64,000 bases of DNA from JAUUSJ01 sp964439395 (GCA_964439395.1 CAYTNV010000017.1:10343-74342), one strand, 5' to 3'. Shown: positions 16,927 to 26,093, numbered from the stretch's first letter. A program made the numbers and translations. Notes: generated from the sequence alone by a model not told the origin.

Positions 16927-18078
16927 TTAATTTTCCAGCAAAATATTCAATACCTCTTTGTTTCTATCATATAGCTCATCAATCTGGTGTTCCGAGACAG
17001 GATTGTCTCCTGTTCCGACTTCAATTGTAATGCTTGGAATTCCCATCTGGCATATTGCCCAGTCCTTGTATCCAGCTGGGTCAAGGCTTTCAAAATCTGC
17101 ATCCATTTCATATCCCGTGGCGTTCGATATCCTGGTCGCAAAATCTTCTGTCTCTTCCAATAATTCTCCCGTCTGTGCAAAATACCAGTAAATTACATTC
17201 CCCTTTGTGTGATAACTGATCGTCTTCTTAATTGGATAATTCTGAGTTAAGGAAATAAGCGCTGCCGCCTCACTCTCACTTCCCGGAAAACTTCCCTTAT
17301 ATCGCTCACTGGATGGATATGGATTTCCCTCAAACTCATCCCATTTTGCATCAAAATTTCGATTTAAGTCGACACCGTTGACATTTGATTTCCACTGCCT
17401 TAAATACTCTCTATCCTCAATAGAACTTCCATCGTTCTCGGCAATCTGCTCTACTTGACTTAATATATAATCACTCTGAATTCCTTTTTTTCCTAACTGA
17501 CTAATCGATACTCCATCTGGATTTATCATTGGCACGAAATGAATCAAGAAATCAGAATCATTCTCCATCGAATCAAGTAAATCTACCATCAACATCATCA
17601 CAAGCTTTGTCGTGATATATTCTCTCGCATGAATACTTCCTGTCACAATATATTGATTATCCGAATCTGGGTTTCCGACAGAAATATCATATATATTTCT
17701 GGAATCTGCAGTTATAGAAAGAACGGAAACGGAAATTTTATCTTTGTATAACTTAGATAAAATTTCTATATCTTTGGACATTTTTTTATATGTATACTTA
17801 GCATATCTTTTTTGCATAAAATATAAGTCTTCTTTACGATAGACTTCTTTCAAAGTTTCTTCTTTCTCTTTTTGTATTGTTGTTTCAGTTTTGTTCTTTT
17901 TCTCATTTTTTTGACTGATAGCTTCCCTTTTTTCTTCCTCTCTTTGTTTTCTCTGCTCCTCCTGTACCCTCGCCAAACGCATATTTCCATAATATGTTCT
18001 TATCACAAAAACTCCCATACAGAAGGTAGCCAAGACTAAAATAAAGGCCAAAATCTTTAACACTATATTTTTCCCCAT
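16927..18078 (-). CDS. membrane-anchored M14 zinc carboxypeptidase
   Basis: A 383-residue exported peptidase. The N-terminal hydrophobic segment LKILAFILVLATFCMGVFVI anchors it. After a charged linker comes the M14 domain with zinc ligands in GSIHAREYIT (HxxE), the substrate-binding VDLNRNFDAKW and the third ligand in ISYHTKG; a catalytic Glu is likely in SITIEVGTG. M14 enzymes of this type cleave peptidoglycan peptides or C-terminal residues. The ATG at 18078 is preferred because GAGGG lies eight bases before it; a longer reading frame would overlap the upstream gene. It lies 22 bases after the SH3b gene, so the two are co-transcribed. Confidence 0.88.
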   Translation of the reverse strand: MGKNIVLKILAFILVLATFCMGVFVIRTYYGNMRLARVQEEQRKQREEEKREAISQKNEKKNKTETTIQKEKEETLKEVYRKEDLYFMQKRYAKYTYKKMSKDIEILSKLYKDKISVSVLSITADSRNIYDISVGNPDSDNQYIVTGSIHAREYITTKLVMMLMVDLLDSMENDSDFLIHFVPMINPDGVSISQLGKKGIQSDYILSQVEQIAENDGSSIEDREYLRQWKSNVNGVDLNRNFDAKWDEFEGNPYPSSERYKGSFPGSESEAAALISLTQNYPIKKTISYHTKGNVIYWYFAQTGELLEETEDFATRISNATGYEMDADFESLDPAGYKDWAICQMGIPSITIEVGTGDNPVSEHQIDELYDRNKEVLNILLEN

Positions 18079-18100
18079 CGTATTTCCCTCGTTTCTGTTT

Positions 18101-19108
18101 TTAATAAGGGCATGGAGATGAAGCGAGATACTCATCTAAGGCGTATCCCACCGTCCCATTATATCTTATTTTAGAAAACCCATTGCCCGCCGAACCTAAA
18201 TATTCACATGACTGTCCAAGTGGTATCTTGGCAAGTCTCGATGCACTTGTACTTGCAGAAGAGCGAAGCGAAATCCATTCATCGCAGTTTACTACCCATC
18301 TCTTCGCTGCCGATGCCGCAACGCCAGAATTAGAGCTGTATGAACTTTGTGTACTTAAATACTGTGATAACGCATATCCTGTTGTCCCGTTATATCGAAC
18401 TCTATAAAATCCATTGCTTGCTGAGCCTAAATACTCACATGACGCTCCAAGTGGTATTTTGGCAAGTCTTGTCGCACTTGTGCTCGCAGAAGAGCGGAGT
18501 GAAATCCACTCATCGCAGTTTACTACCCACAAAGTCCCCTGAGAACTCTCACTCTGAGTACTCGGCGCAGAGCTCGTCGCAATAGCTGCTTTATCTGTTG
18601 TTAAGTATTGTGCTAAAGCATATCCTGTTGTTCCATTATAAATAATCTTATAAAATCCATTGCCTGCCTCCTCGATAAAACTACAAGATGCCCCTAATGG
18701 AATTTCTTTTAATCTTGTTGCACTCGTGCTAGGCGACTTACGAAGAGAAATCCATTCATTACAATTGACCACATACATTGTATACTTTACCGTTTCATCT
18801 GTTGGTTGTGGAATAGCAGACGTCTCTGTCACTTTTGGAGATGCTGTGACTGAAGAGTTCTCTGTTACCTCCGGTGTCGCTGTAACCAGATTGTCCCCTG
18901 TCACTTGAGTTGTTCCCCCACTTGTCACTTCCCCGCTTGTTGTCGATGAACTTGCGCTGACTACAGTTTCTTTATGACTCTCTGAAGTCTTTTTTCGATC
19001 TAGCATCAAAAACATAAGCACAGCAACCAAAAACACAAGAACAATTGTTGTGACAAAAATAACAACTAGTACTACTGTATTATTTGAAGCTCGATTATTA
19101 CGATTCAA
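18101..19108 (-). CDS. membrane-anchored protein with three SH3b repeats
   Basis: A 335-residue surface protein. An N-terminal membrane segment (about 15-38) is followed by a Ser/Thr-rich linker and three nearly identical SH3b domains (each with EWISLR, STSA, IPLG and GYAL). The start is TTG at 19108, because an AAAGGAGG sits eight bases upstream; the more distant ATG at 19132 lies before this site. It is the first gene of a likely operon with the M14 peptidase, kinase and second SH3b protein. No convincing promoter lies in the 75 bases before the inverted repeat at 19183, which matters for the switch model. Confidence 0.85.
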   Translation of the reverse strand: MNRNNRASNNTVVLVVIFVTTIVLVFLVAVLMFLMLDRKKTSESHKETVVSASSSTTSGEVTSGGTTQVTGDNLVTATPEVTENSSVTASPKVTETSAIPQPTDETVKYTMYVVNCNEWISLRKSPSTSATRLKEIPLGASCSFIEEAGNGFYKIIYNGTTGYALAQYLTTDKAAIATSSAPSTQSESSQGTLWVVNCDEWISLRSSASTSATRLAKIPLGASCEYLGSASNGFYRVRYNGTTGYALSQYLSTQSSYSSNSGVAASAAKRWVVNCDEWISLRSSASTSASRLAKIPLGQSCEYLGSAGNGFSKIRYNGTVGYALDEYLASSPCPY

Positions 19109-19182
19109 AATTTTTTCCTCCTTTTTTCGCATTTTTTTCTTTCTTTTGAGATAAAATAAAATAATGAATATTCATATAGCTT

Positions 19183-19207
19183 TTCGTAGAGTATTTCACT
19201 CTACGAA
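19183..19207. repeat. left 25-bp inverted repeat flanking the recombinase
   Basis: TTCGTAGAGT-ATTTC-ACTCTACGAA: two 10-bp inverted arms around a 5-bp asymmetric centre. The exact reverse complement occurs at 20562-20586. This is the layout of a tyrosine-recombinase core site. Confidence 0.85.
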
Positions 19208-19249
19208 AAAAAGCCGTTTATTCTTGTAAATTCAACAAGAATAAACGAC
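19206..19249 (-). terminator. intrinsic terminator of the recombinase gene
   Basis: Minus-strand stem GTCGTTTATTCTTGT/ACAAGAATAAACGGC with a short loop followed by TTTTTTT; the T-run abuts the left inverted repeat. It should stop recombinase transcription before it reaches the SH3b operon. Confidence 0.88.
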
Positions 19250-19256
19250 TTTGACT

Positions 19257-20402
19257 CTATTCATTGACGGCAAATAGAGGAGTAAGTTTTTCCATATTTT
19301 CTTTTTTTAATTTCATGGAGGGATGGACATATCGATTCATTGTAATATTTACATTAGCATGACCTAATATCTCGCTTAAACTTTTTACATCAAACCCAAC
19401 TTCAATACATCGGGTGGCAAAAGTATGTCTAAGGCTGTGGAAATTTGCATCTTTTATATTACAGTTTTTCAATACTATCTTAAAATAATTTTGCATTGTT
19501 CTAGGCTCCATATATTTCTTTCTCTCACCAGTTAGCACATAGCAATCGTCATCTTTTTCCATATTTTTCAACACTTGAATCAATTCAACAGAAAGAGGAA
19601 TTTGTCGAATTGAACATTCACTTTTCGGGGAGGAAATAATAATCTCTGTCTTCTTCTCCCTATTTTTTCTTTGAAGCCTCTGCATCGTTTTATCGATAGA
19701 AACAATATTATCTTCCAGAGAAATATCTCTCCATTTTAGAGCACATATTTCCCCGATGCGTATTCCTGAAAAAAGACATAATAAAATTCCCATATTCCGC
19801 TCATTTAGATTTTCATACAAATATTTGCAAAGCTTTCTTTGCTCACTTTGACTTAAAACTCGAAATTCTTTAAAAATTGATTTTGTCCTTCTAAAATTTA
19901 TATTTTTAAAATAAATATTAGGGGATTTCATAGAATCACTTAAAATATTTCGCAGTAAAGATAAAACATCCGACACCGTTTTCGCAGATAATCCCTGCTT
20001 CTTTTCTCCTCCACAAAAAAGCAATTGCTCACAAAATTTTTCTAAAAATACATCCGTGATTTGGTTTAGCTTTTGATTTCCCATAGCTGGAAGTATATAT
20101 AATTTCAACAAATTTTCATATTTTACTATTGTAGATTCCTTAAATCGATATTCATTTTTTTGAAGCCATATAAACGCCAACTCAGAAAAAAGCATCTCAT
20201 TTTCACATTTTTTTTGAGTGACCAGAAATGAGTTCTTCTTACTGTTTTGTTTTTCTACAATCAATTTTTCCCTCACTTCTTGATAAGATTTAGCATATAC
20301 AAATCCATATATTGCCTTTCCTTCTATAGTGCGAGATTTTATATATCTTCCCTCCCATCTTCCATCTTTTCGTTTATAGATATTTTCTCCCTTTCTTGGC
20401 AT
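19257..20402 (-). CDS. tyrosine recombinase (phage integrase family)
   Basis: A 381-residue site-specific recombinase. The N-terminus (GENIYKRKDGRWEGRYIK) is an AP2-like arm-binding domain as in Tn916-type integrases. A SAM-like core-binding domain covers about 70-170, and the catalytic domain has the arginine in FSGIRIGEICAL, HSLRHTFATR, a histidine/tryptophan-position LGHANV and the nucleophile tyrosine in NRYVHPS. No excisionase, phage or conjugation gene is near. It is enclosed by perfect inverted repeats (19183 and 20562), so it may invert the segment that encodes it. It has a strong AAAGGAGG site and its own terminator. Confidence 0.92.
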   Translation of the reverse strand: MPRKGENIYKRKDGRWEGRYIKSRTIEGKAIYGFVYAKSYQEVREKLIVEKQNSKKNSFLVTQKKCENEMLFSELAFIWLQKNEYRFKESTIVKYENLLKLYILPAMGNQKLNQITDVFLEKFCEQLLFCGGEKKQGLSAKTVSDVLSLLRNILSDSMKSPNIYFKNINFRRTKSIFKEFRVLSQSEQRKLCKYLYENLNERNMGILLCLFSGIRIGEICALKWRDISLEDNIVSIDKTMQRLQRKNREKKTEIIISSPKSECSIRQIPLSVELIQVLKNMEKDDDCYVLTGERKKYMEPRTMQNYFKIVLKNCNIKDANFHSLRHTFATRCIEVGFDVKSLSEILGHANVNITMNRYVHPSMKLKKENMEKLTPLFAVNE

Positions 20403-20504
20403 AATTTCTCCTCCTTTGACTATAAATTTGACGTGAAATAGAAAAATTTATATACGATTTAGAGTTTTATTTCTTTGAAATTTACAGAATAAACAAATAA
20501 CATA

Positions 20505-20533
20505 TTGACAGTTATCTTAAAATTTTGTACTAT
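20505..20533 (+). promoter_or_regulatory. outward promoter inside the recombinase segment
   Basis: Plus strand TTGACA (20505-20510), exactly 17 bases, TACTAT (20528-20533); start expected near 20540. It points away from the recombinase gene, through the right inverted repeat toward the S8 protease gene. Confidence 0.75.
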
Positions 20534-20561
20534 TATTCTATATGAATAACGTCTTTCGCCT

Positions 20562-20586
20562 TTCGTAGAGTGAAATACTCTACGAA
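20562..20586. repeat. right 25-bp inverted repeat flanking the recombinase
   Basis: TTCGTAGAGT-GAAAT-ACTCTACGAA, the exact reverse complement of 19183-19207. Followed on the plus strand by TTTTTTC, so its RNA hairpin could also act as a weak terminator for the outward promoter. Confidence 0.85.
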
Positions 20587-20692
20587 TTTTTTCTAATATA
20601 TTATTGTATAAAAATCGTATATCAATTATATTATACTTTTAACTCATTTTTCTCCATGTCTCTACATATGCTATACTAATCTTATTTTAAGG

Positions 20693-22576
20693 ATGTGGCT
20701 CTGTATCGAAAATCAAAAGCTTGAAAATCTCCTAAATCTCTCCCTCTCGCTCCCCGAATCAGAACGTGAAAAAAGCTCCCAACTGGAAGTCGGCTATACG
20801 CCCTCTACCTCCGAGTGGGAGCTTATTGTAAAATATTCTGGGGATCTATCTTCGCTCCAAGAAACTATCCCTTTCACCTTTATTCCTTTGCTTAATCAGT
20901 ACGCCATTGTCTATATTAGAGAAGAATTCCTAAATGCATTTTCCAACTTTCCACAAATTGAGTATATTGAGAAGCCCAAAAATCTTTTTCTATCGGTGGA
21001 AAATGGGCTTCGAGCCTCCTGTATCCCTCCTCTACAACGTCCTCCCACTTCTCTTAGTGGAGAGGGAACGCTAATTGCTATTCTAGATTCCGGCATCGAT
21101 TATACTCATCCAGATTTTCAAAACACAGACGGCACAACTCGAATCGCCGCCTTATGGGATCAAACTATCTCCCCTCCTGCACTTTCTGAAAATTCTAATC
21201 AAATTTTAGAGTCTTTTCCTCAAAATGCTGCAAACACTACATCAAATTTTACAAATGAATCCGCTCAATCTACTCTCTCATCAATTTCTACTTTAAATAA
21301 TATCAATACTATACTAAATTCTACCTCAGATTTTTCCTCCATCTACCCAATCGGCACCTTCTACTCAAGGGAGGATATCAATCGAGCATTAGCCACATCC
21401 ACTTTAGCTGCACGCCGAGCAATCGTCCCAAGTACCGACTTATCAGGACATGGCACACATGTGGCGGGTATCGCCGCTGGAAGTGGTATTACATCTGGAG
21501 TTGCTCCAAAAGCAGATTTACTCATTGTAAAGCTCGGAAATACATCCGAGCAAGGCTTTCCCCGCACTACTCAACTTATGCTTGGAGCGGATTTTGCTGT
21601 GCGCTACGGCATCGAACATAATCTTCCCGTTGCTATTAATATTTCTTTTGGAAATAATTATGGTTCTCATGATGGAACTAGTCTCCTTGAAACATTTCTA
21701 AATGATTTATCCAATCTCGGCAAAACGACAATCGTGTGTGGAACAGGAAATGAGGGAATAGCTGGCCGACATACTTCTGGTATATTAACTTCCAACTCGC
21801 ATCAAACTATTGAATTCATTGTTGCGCCGTACGAGACAAACTTAAGTCTCCAGCTTTGGAAAAATTATACCGATATTTTTGATATTATATTAACCTCTCC
21901 CTCCAATCAGATAATCGGTCCTCTTCAGCGTGAACTTGGAATTTCAAGCTTTCGTATGCAAGATACGGCTGTCCATGTTCTCTTTGGAGAGCCTGCACCC
22001 TATAGTCCATTTCAAGAAATCTACTTTTCCTTCCTGCCAATCTATGATTATATAGATTCTGGCATATGGAAGCTCACACTCACTCCAAGAAAAATCGTCA
22101 CGGGAACCTTCAATCTCTGGCTTCCCGATACAGGCTCCACTAACCAGACAACACAGTTTTTAAACCCAAATCCACTTACAAGCCTCACCATTCCCTCCAC
22201 CGCCTCAAATCTTATCTCTGTCGGAGCATACGATTCTCTGACAGACCGTCTTGCTCCTTTCTCTGGGCAAGGCTATACAAGAATCGGTGATATTAAACCT
22301 GACCTAGTCGCTCCTGGAGTAAATATTTCCTCCTCAGCTCCTGGTGGCGGAACAGCCATAAAAAGTGGAACCTCGATGGCGACACCTTTTGTCACTGGAT
22401 CCGCCGCTCTTCTCATGGAATACGGCATTATTAAAAAAAATGACCCTTACCTTTATTCTCAAAAGGTAAAAGCATATTTAGTCGCTGGAGCGAGACATTT
22501 GCCATTTGAGACAGTTTATCCAAATCCAAGCATTGGCTTTGGAGCACTCTGCCTGGAAAATAGCTTGCCAAGATAA
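20693..22576 (+). CDS. subtilisin-like S8 peptidase (Csp-like)
   Basis: The only sizeable plus-strand gene. The 627-residue protease has catalytic Asp in AILDSGIDYTHPDF, His in LSGHGTHVAGIAAG and Ser in SGTSMATPFVTGSA, with the oxyanion Asn in CGTGNEG. The long insertion between His and Ser domains and the N-terminal prodomain-like 95 residues resemble Clostridial Csp/CspB proteases, which act on germination proteins, but many Lachnospiraceae carry paralogues of unknown role. No signal peptide is evident. The ATG at 20693 overlaps a TTAAGG, so the ribosome site is poor; no better in-frame start was found. Confidence 0.88.
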   Translation: MWLCIENQKLENLLNLSLSLPESEREKSSQLEVGYTPSTSEWELIVKYSGDLSSLQETIPFTFIPLLNQYAIVYIREEFLNAFSNFPQIEYIEKPKNLFLSVENGLRASCIPPLQRPPTSLSGEGTLIAILDSGIDYTHPDFQNTDGTTRIAALWDQTISPPALSENSNQILESFPQNAANTTSNFTNESAQSTLSSISTLNNINTILNSTSDFSSIYPIGTFYSREDINRALATSTLAARRAIVPSTDLSGHGTHVAGIAAGSGITSGVAPKADLLIVKLGNTSEQGFPRTTQLMLGADFAVRYGIEHNLPVAINISFGNNYGSHDGTSLLETFLNDLSNLGKTTIVCGTGNEGIAGRHTSGILTSNSHQTIEFIVAPYETNLSLQLWKNYTDIFDIILTSPSNQIIGPLQRELGISSFRMQDTAVHVLFGEPAPYSPFQEIYFSFLPIYDYIDSGIWKLTLTPRKIVTGTFNLWLPDTGSTNQTTQFLNPNPLTSLTIPSTASNLISVGAYDSLTDRLAPFSGQGYTRIGDIKPDLVAPGVNISSSAPGGGTAIKSGTSMATPFVTGSAALLMEYGIIKKNDPYLYSQKVKAYLVAGARHLPFETVYPNPSIGFGALCLENSLPR

Positions 22577-22590
22577 AGAATAGTTCTTTA

Positions 22591-22857
22591 TCATATTGCT
22601 AACAAAACAATTCCTATCATAACCTGAACTATTAAAATCATTGGCATTCCAATGACAAAATACCAATGTTTTGTTTTATGATGAAACAAATACATTCCTA
22701 CCAAAGTCCCAATACTTCCGCCAACTAAACTCACGCAAAATAACATCTTCTCTGAAATACGCCACTTACCTTTTACTGCCTTTCTCTTATCATAACCCAT
22801 AATTCCAATTCCCACTATATTGGCTACAATAAGATATATCATTAAAATTTTTATCAT
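22591..22857 (-). CDS. DUF1294 membrane protein
   Basis: An 88-residue integral membrane protein of the DUF1294 family: a first hydrophobic helix, MGYDKRKAVKGKWRISEKML, then GGSIGTLVGMYLFHHKTKH and a last helix. No function is established. The ATG at 22857 is chosen because GGAG lies nine bases upstream; a longer frame to 22932 would run into the palindromic element. It converges on the S8 protease gene with only 14 bases between stops. Confidence 0.85.
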   Translation of the reverse strand: MIKILMIYLIVANIVGIGIMGYDKRKAVKGKWRISEKMLFCVSLVGGSIGTLVGMYLFHHKTKHWYFVIGMPMILIVQVMIGIVLLAI

Positions 22858-22915
22858 TTTTGTACTCTCCATAATTTTAAAATCTTTTAGATACTGTAAA
22901 AGACTTGAAATAAAA

Positions 22916-22972
22916 TATGAACTGACCTCCAATCGTTAGATTTTTGGTCTAACTTTTTGGAGTCAGTTCATA
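22916..22972. mobile_element. 57-bp palindrome with IS3-like ends (possible mini-element)
   Basis: TATGAACTGAC.TCCAA appears on both strands facing inward, with inner GTTAGA/TCTAAC arms. TGAACTGACTCCAAAAAGT followed by TAGAC resembles terminal repeats of IS3/IS150-type elements. It could be two fused element ends with the middle deleted, and it also folds as a hairpin that may terminate transcription of the gene at 22985. Confidence 0.5.
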
Positions 22973-22984
22973 CTCCCAAACCTT

Positions 22985-23440
22985 TTATTCACTAACAGTA
23001 ACTAACTTTACATTCTCAACGCCCGCTATATACCATTTTCCACTTATCTTTTTTATTATCAAATCAAGATTTATATTTTCATCTCCACTGCAATTTCCCT
23101 CCAACGACACATAATGCTCCCTCGAAGATTCTTTTCCGATATCTTTCACTTTCCACTGAATACTAGAAGCTCCCTCAGATAACTTAGATACCACATCGGC
23201 TGGAATATCTGAATTAAACTTAGCAATAAAGCCAAGTGCCGTTCCACCTAATGCAGCCGCTGTCTCAATATAACTTCTCAACTCTGGTTCTACATACTCC
23301 AAAGCCTCCTCGTAATTTCCTGCATCGACTGCTTTCTTAAAATCATATATTACTTTATATGGGGAATTTTTATAATAAACTCCTCCTGCCACGCCAGCCA
23401 CTAGTAAAATTAATAAAATTGCTGCTAATATTTTCTTCAT
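22985..23440 (-). CDS. membrane-anchored DUF4878-like protein
   Basis: A 151-residue protein: N-terminal hydrophobic anchor (3-23), then a cone-shaped NTF2-like domain with YKVIYDFKKAVDAGNYEEAL and a closing KISGKWYIAGVEN, matching the DUF4878/lumazine-like pattern. No lipobox cysteine is seen. Probably an exported ligand-binding or structural protein; function unknown. AGGAGG precedes the ATG. Confidence 0.7.
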   Translation of the reverse strand: MKKILAAILLILLVAGVAGGVYYKNSPYKVIYDFKKAVDAGNYEEALEYVEPELRSYIETAAALGGTALGFIAKFNSDIPADVVSKLSEGASSIQWKVKDIGKESSREHYVSLEGNCSGDENINLDLIIKKISGKWYIAGVENVKLVTVSE

Positions 23441-23504
23441 TTTCTTGCCTCCTCATTCCACTTTTATACAATAACTAATTCATCTCTTCATTCAAAGTAT
23501 TTTT

Positions 23505-23669
23505 TTAGTTTTCTCTCAACTTTAAGAATTCACTAATTGTATCAACGGCAACACGAAGAGCCTGATCCTTTGGATAGCCATAAATGCCGCGAGAAATTAA
23601 CGAAAATGCGACAATCTCACAGTTCTTTTCTTTCGCCAACTCAAGTGAAGTTCGATAACAAGAAACCAT
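23505..23669 (-). pseudogene. C-terminal fragment of a macro-domain protein
   Basis: A 54-residue frame reads SCYRTSLELAKEKNCEIVAF, then SLISRGIYGYPKDQALRVA and DTISEFL, the C-terminal part of an O-acetyl-ADP-ribose deacetylase-type macro domain (the usual form is AFPLISSGIYGYP). The first 100 or more residues are missing. A matching N-terminal fragment lies 2.9 kb away at 26451-26543. Confidence 0.8.
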
Positions 23670-23728
23670 AACCCTCTGGGACACACCGCATCCTATGCCC
23701 TACAGGCGAAGAAACAGCTTGCGCTATT

Positions 23729-23926
23729 TCACAAAGTATACTTTTTCTTACATAGAACAATTTCAGGGCTAATTGGGCATCCCCCTTTGCATTGTTCTCG
23801 ATTTATACAACCTGGACATGCCGTTCTAAAATATTCACGAAACTGTTCAAACGCCTTGCTATTCCACGCCTCCAAAATTGTATGCTTTCTAAGGTCAACT
23901 GACCATCTCTTTTTTTTCGTTGTCAA
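23729..23926 (-). pseudogene. SPASM-domain (radical SAM maturase) C-terminal remnant
   Basis: A 65-codon frame starting TTG ends with ILEAWNSKAFEQFREYF and CPGC...CKGGCPISPEIVLC, the cysteine-rich auxiliary-cluster tail of SPASM radical SAM peptide maturases. The radical SAM core is absent. The frame overlaps the stop of the HTH gene by four bases, so it could be translated, but as a bare tail it is more likely debris. Confidence 0.65.
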
Positions 23927-24183
23927 AACTGCATGGCATTATCTTCCACTAATATATCATCTATTTTTACATGAAAAAGCCAACTTAATGCATACAAATT
24001 GTCAACACTTGGAATATTTACTCTCCCCATCCACCTATATACTGTTTGAATGCATGTTAAACCTAGATATTTTTGAATATCCACTGGTTTTAAGTTGTTT
24101 TTCTCCATAAAGTATTTCAACTGTTTTCCAGTCCTCTTTTTACAAAGCACAGGAATATTAAAAAAATTATAATCTTTCTTCAT
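23923..24183 (-). CDS. XRE-type helix-turn-helix protein
   Basis: An 86-residue protein with a Cro/C1-type DNA-binding domain: LKYFMEKNNLKPVDIQKYLG, CIQTVYRWMGRVNIPSVDNL and a last helix ending KIDDIL. It probably regulates neighbouring genes, but no target dyad was identified. It sits within a segment that interrupts a macro-domain gene. A clear GAGG site precedes the ATG. The gap 24184-24398 is AT-rich with nothing recognised. Confidence 0.78.
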   Translation of the reverse strand: MKKDYNFFNIPVLCKKRTGKQLKYFMEKNNLKPVDIQKYLGLTCIQTVYRWMGRVNIPSVDNLYALSWLFHVKIDDILVEDNAMQF

Positions 24184-24398
24184 AATATTCTTCCTCTATT
24201 TCCTTAATAACAAAAATTTTTTAATTATTTTTATATTTTTCAATTTTATATTTTACACATAAACCTTAAATCTATAACTAGCATCTAAAATTCTTTTTCA
24301 CTCTTTGAATTTCAGATGCTATTTTCATTTTTCCAGAACACGTAATACTAATTATTATATAAAAACAGAGGGAGCTAGCTATTATTAGTCATATTCAT

Positions 24399-26093
24399 TT
24401 ATCTACTTCCAATTAAAACTTGCTTTCCCGAAAAAGCAAATCCATAATGGCGTATTCTCTCCTTAGAAATCCCTTTCGCCAAAAGCATCGCATCATAATT
24501 CTTTTCCTCTATCTGAGTTAATGCCTCTCTCACTGTATCTTCCAGCTTACTCTCATCCTCTGGATCATGCACTTTAAATTCAAATATATAGGCAAAATCT
24601 TCTCGATTTTTAATTGGCTCCAATATGACATCATATCTTCCAAATCCACTCTCCCGATTTGAAGTTATATAATATCTTTCTGACAAATCCACAATTAATC
24701 CTAATACAAAGCCATGATAAAATCTCTCTGGCTCAGCCATTTTAGAAGGTTTCTTTCCTGTATCAAAAAAACTAAAGGTATCTCTTGATACTTTATTCAT
24801 AAAACGATTCATAAATTTTATATCATTTAAAAACAAAGCCTTAATAAAATTATTATATGAAGTAGGATATTTTGCAAACCATCCCTGAATCATTTTTTCA
24901 AACATGAGTTTTACTTCCATATTCGTCAAGGCCAGTTCATATTTTTCCGTTCCATTTTCTGAATCTATTGTCTGCTCAATTACTTTTAAATAACCACTCG
25001 CCAATAAAAGACTCCAAATTGCACTCTCATTATTTTGAAGCTGAGAAAAAATAATCTGTTCATCAATCTCCGTAATCAAAGATTTTCCTTCAAGAAGATC
25101 CTCCATGATTATTTTAACATCAGGATTTCCCTGTTGGATTAATTGTCCCACTAAGCTATTAGAACTTGTATTCGCCCAGTACGCAGAAAATTTCTTTGTA
25201 TCTAAAAAATTAGTAATAGACCAAGGATTATAAATATCTGTATATCCCCCAAAACTAAAGCCATTATACCAACGTTTTACCATCTCTTCTTGACTGGACA
25301 TAGAAAATCTTTCCAAAGCATCAAATACCTCTTTTTCTGTAAAGCCAAAACTTCTTGCATACTTTTCTGATGTCGTTGTTACAATTGTCAAATTATTTAA
25401 ATCGGAAAAAATGGACTCCTTGCTCACTCTTGTAATTCCTGTCATAATTGCTCTTTCCATATACGGATTTGTCTTAAAAGTAGAGTTGAACATCATTCGA
25501 ATAAAAGAGGTCATTTCATCCCAGTATCCATTTATATATGCTTCTTGAAGCGGAGTATCATACTCGTCTAAAAAAATCAATACCCTTTTTCCATAATACT
25601 CATTTAAATAAGAAGATAATTTTCTTAAACTCGCTGTCACTATCGTTTTCTCCATACCAAGTTTCACACTATCATAAAATTCCACTTCTTTTTCATTCAA
25701 ACTACCCTCTTTTTTCAAATACTCATGCTTTCCATAAAGCTCTACAATCAATTGCTTTATACTAGATACCGTTTCCTCATAAGTGACACCCTTTATATTA
25801 GCGAAACTTAAAGAGATAACTGGATAATTGCCTTGTAGCTGTCTATACTTCTCATTTTTCCAAATTTCCAACCCTTCAAAAAGATTTCCTCGATTCACAT
25901 ACTCATTGGAAAAAAAACATTCCATCATACTCATATTTAATGTCTTTCCAAAACGGCGTGGACGAGTAATTAAGGTGACATCATCTGCATTTTCCCACCA
26001 TTCTTTAATAAAATGAGTCTTATCTATATAGAAATTTTCTCCCTCTCTTAGCTTTTCAAAATCCTGTACTCCTATCGCCACATTGTTTAACAT
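24399..26093 (-). CDS. AAA-ATPase-like/PD-(D/E)XK nuclease protein (DUF1703 type)
   Basis: A 564-residue protein common in many copies in gut anaerobes. The N-terminal domain has FEKLREGENFYIDKT, a degenerate P-loop region in ITRPRRFGKTLN and a Walker-B-like ILIFLDEYDTPLQEA. The C-terminal PD-(D/E)XK nuclease-like domain includes RYDVILEP and YIFEFKVHD. Cellular role is unsettled; it is often treated as mobile or conflict-related. The ATG at 26093 is chosen since AGGGGAG is eight bases before it. It lies within the interrupted macro-domain gene region. Confidence 0.85.
   Translation of the reverse strand: MLNNVAIGVQDFEKLREGENFYIDKTHFIKEWWENADDVTLITRPRRFGKTLNMSMMECFFSNEYVNRGNLFEGLEIWKNEKYRQLQGNYPVISLSFANIKGVTYEETVSSIKQLIVELYGKHEYLKKEGSLNEKEVEFYDSVKLGMEKTIVTASLRKLSSYLNEYYGKRVLIFLDEYDTPLQEAYINGYWDEMTSFIRMMFNSTFKTNPYMERAIMTGITRVSKESIFSDLNNLTIVTTTSEKYARSFGFTEKEVFDALERFSMSSQEEMVKRWYNGFSFGGYTDIYNPWSITNFLDTKKFSAYWANTSSNSLVGQLIQQGNPDVKIIMEDLLEGKSLITEIDEQIIFSQLQNNESAIWSLLLASGYLKVIEQTIDSENGTEKYELALTNMEVKLMFEKMIQGWFAKYPTSYNNFIKALFLNDIKFMNRFMNKVSRDTFSFFDTGKKPSKMAEPERFYHGFVLGLIVDLSERYYITSNRESGFGRYDVILEPIKNREDFAYIFEFKVHDPEDESKLEDTVREALTQIEEKNYDAMLLAKGISKERIRHYGFAFSGKQVLIGSR

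Noticed and set aside
19257..20402. Integrase as the edge of a prophage or integrative element
   Set aside because: No phage, relaxase, excisionase or tRNA attachment site is near, and the flanking repeats are inverted, not direct as attL/attR would be.
24399..26093. AAA/PD-(D/E)XK protein as a dedicated anti-phage system
   Set aside because: The family is abundant and of unsettled function, and no partner genes of a known defence system accompany it.
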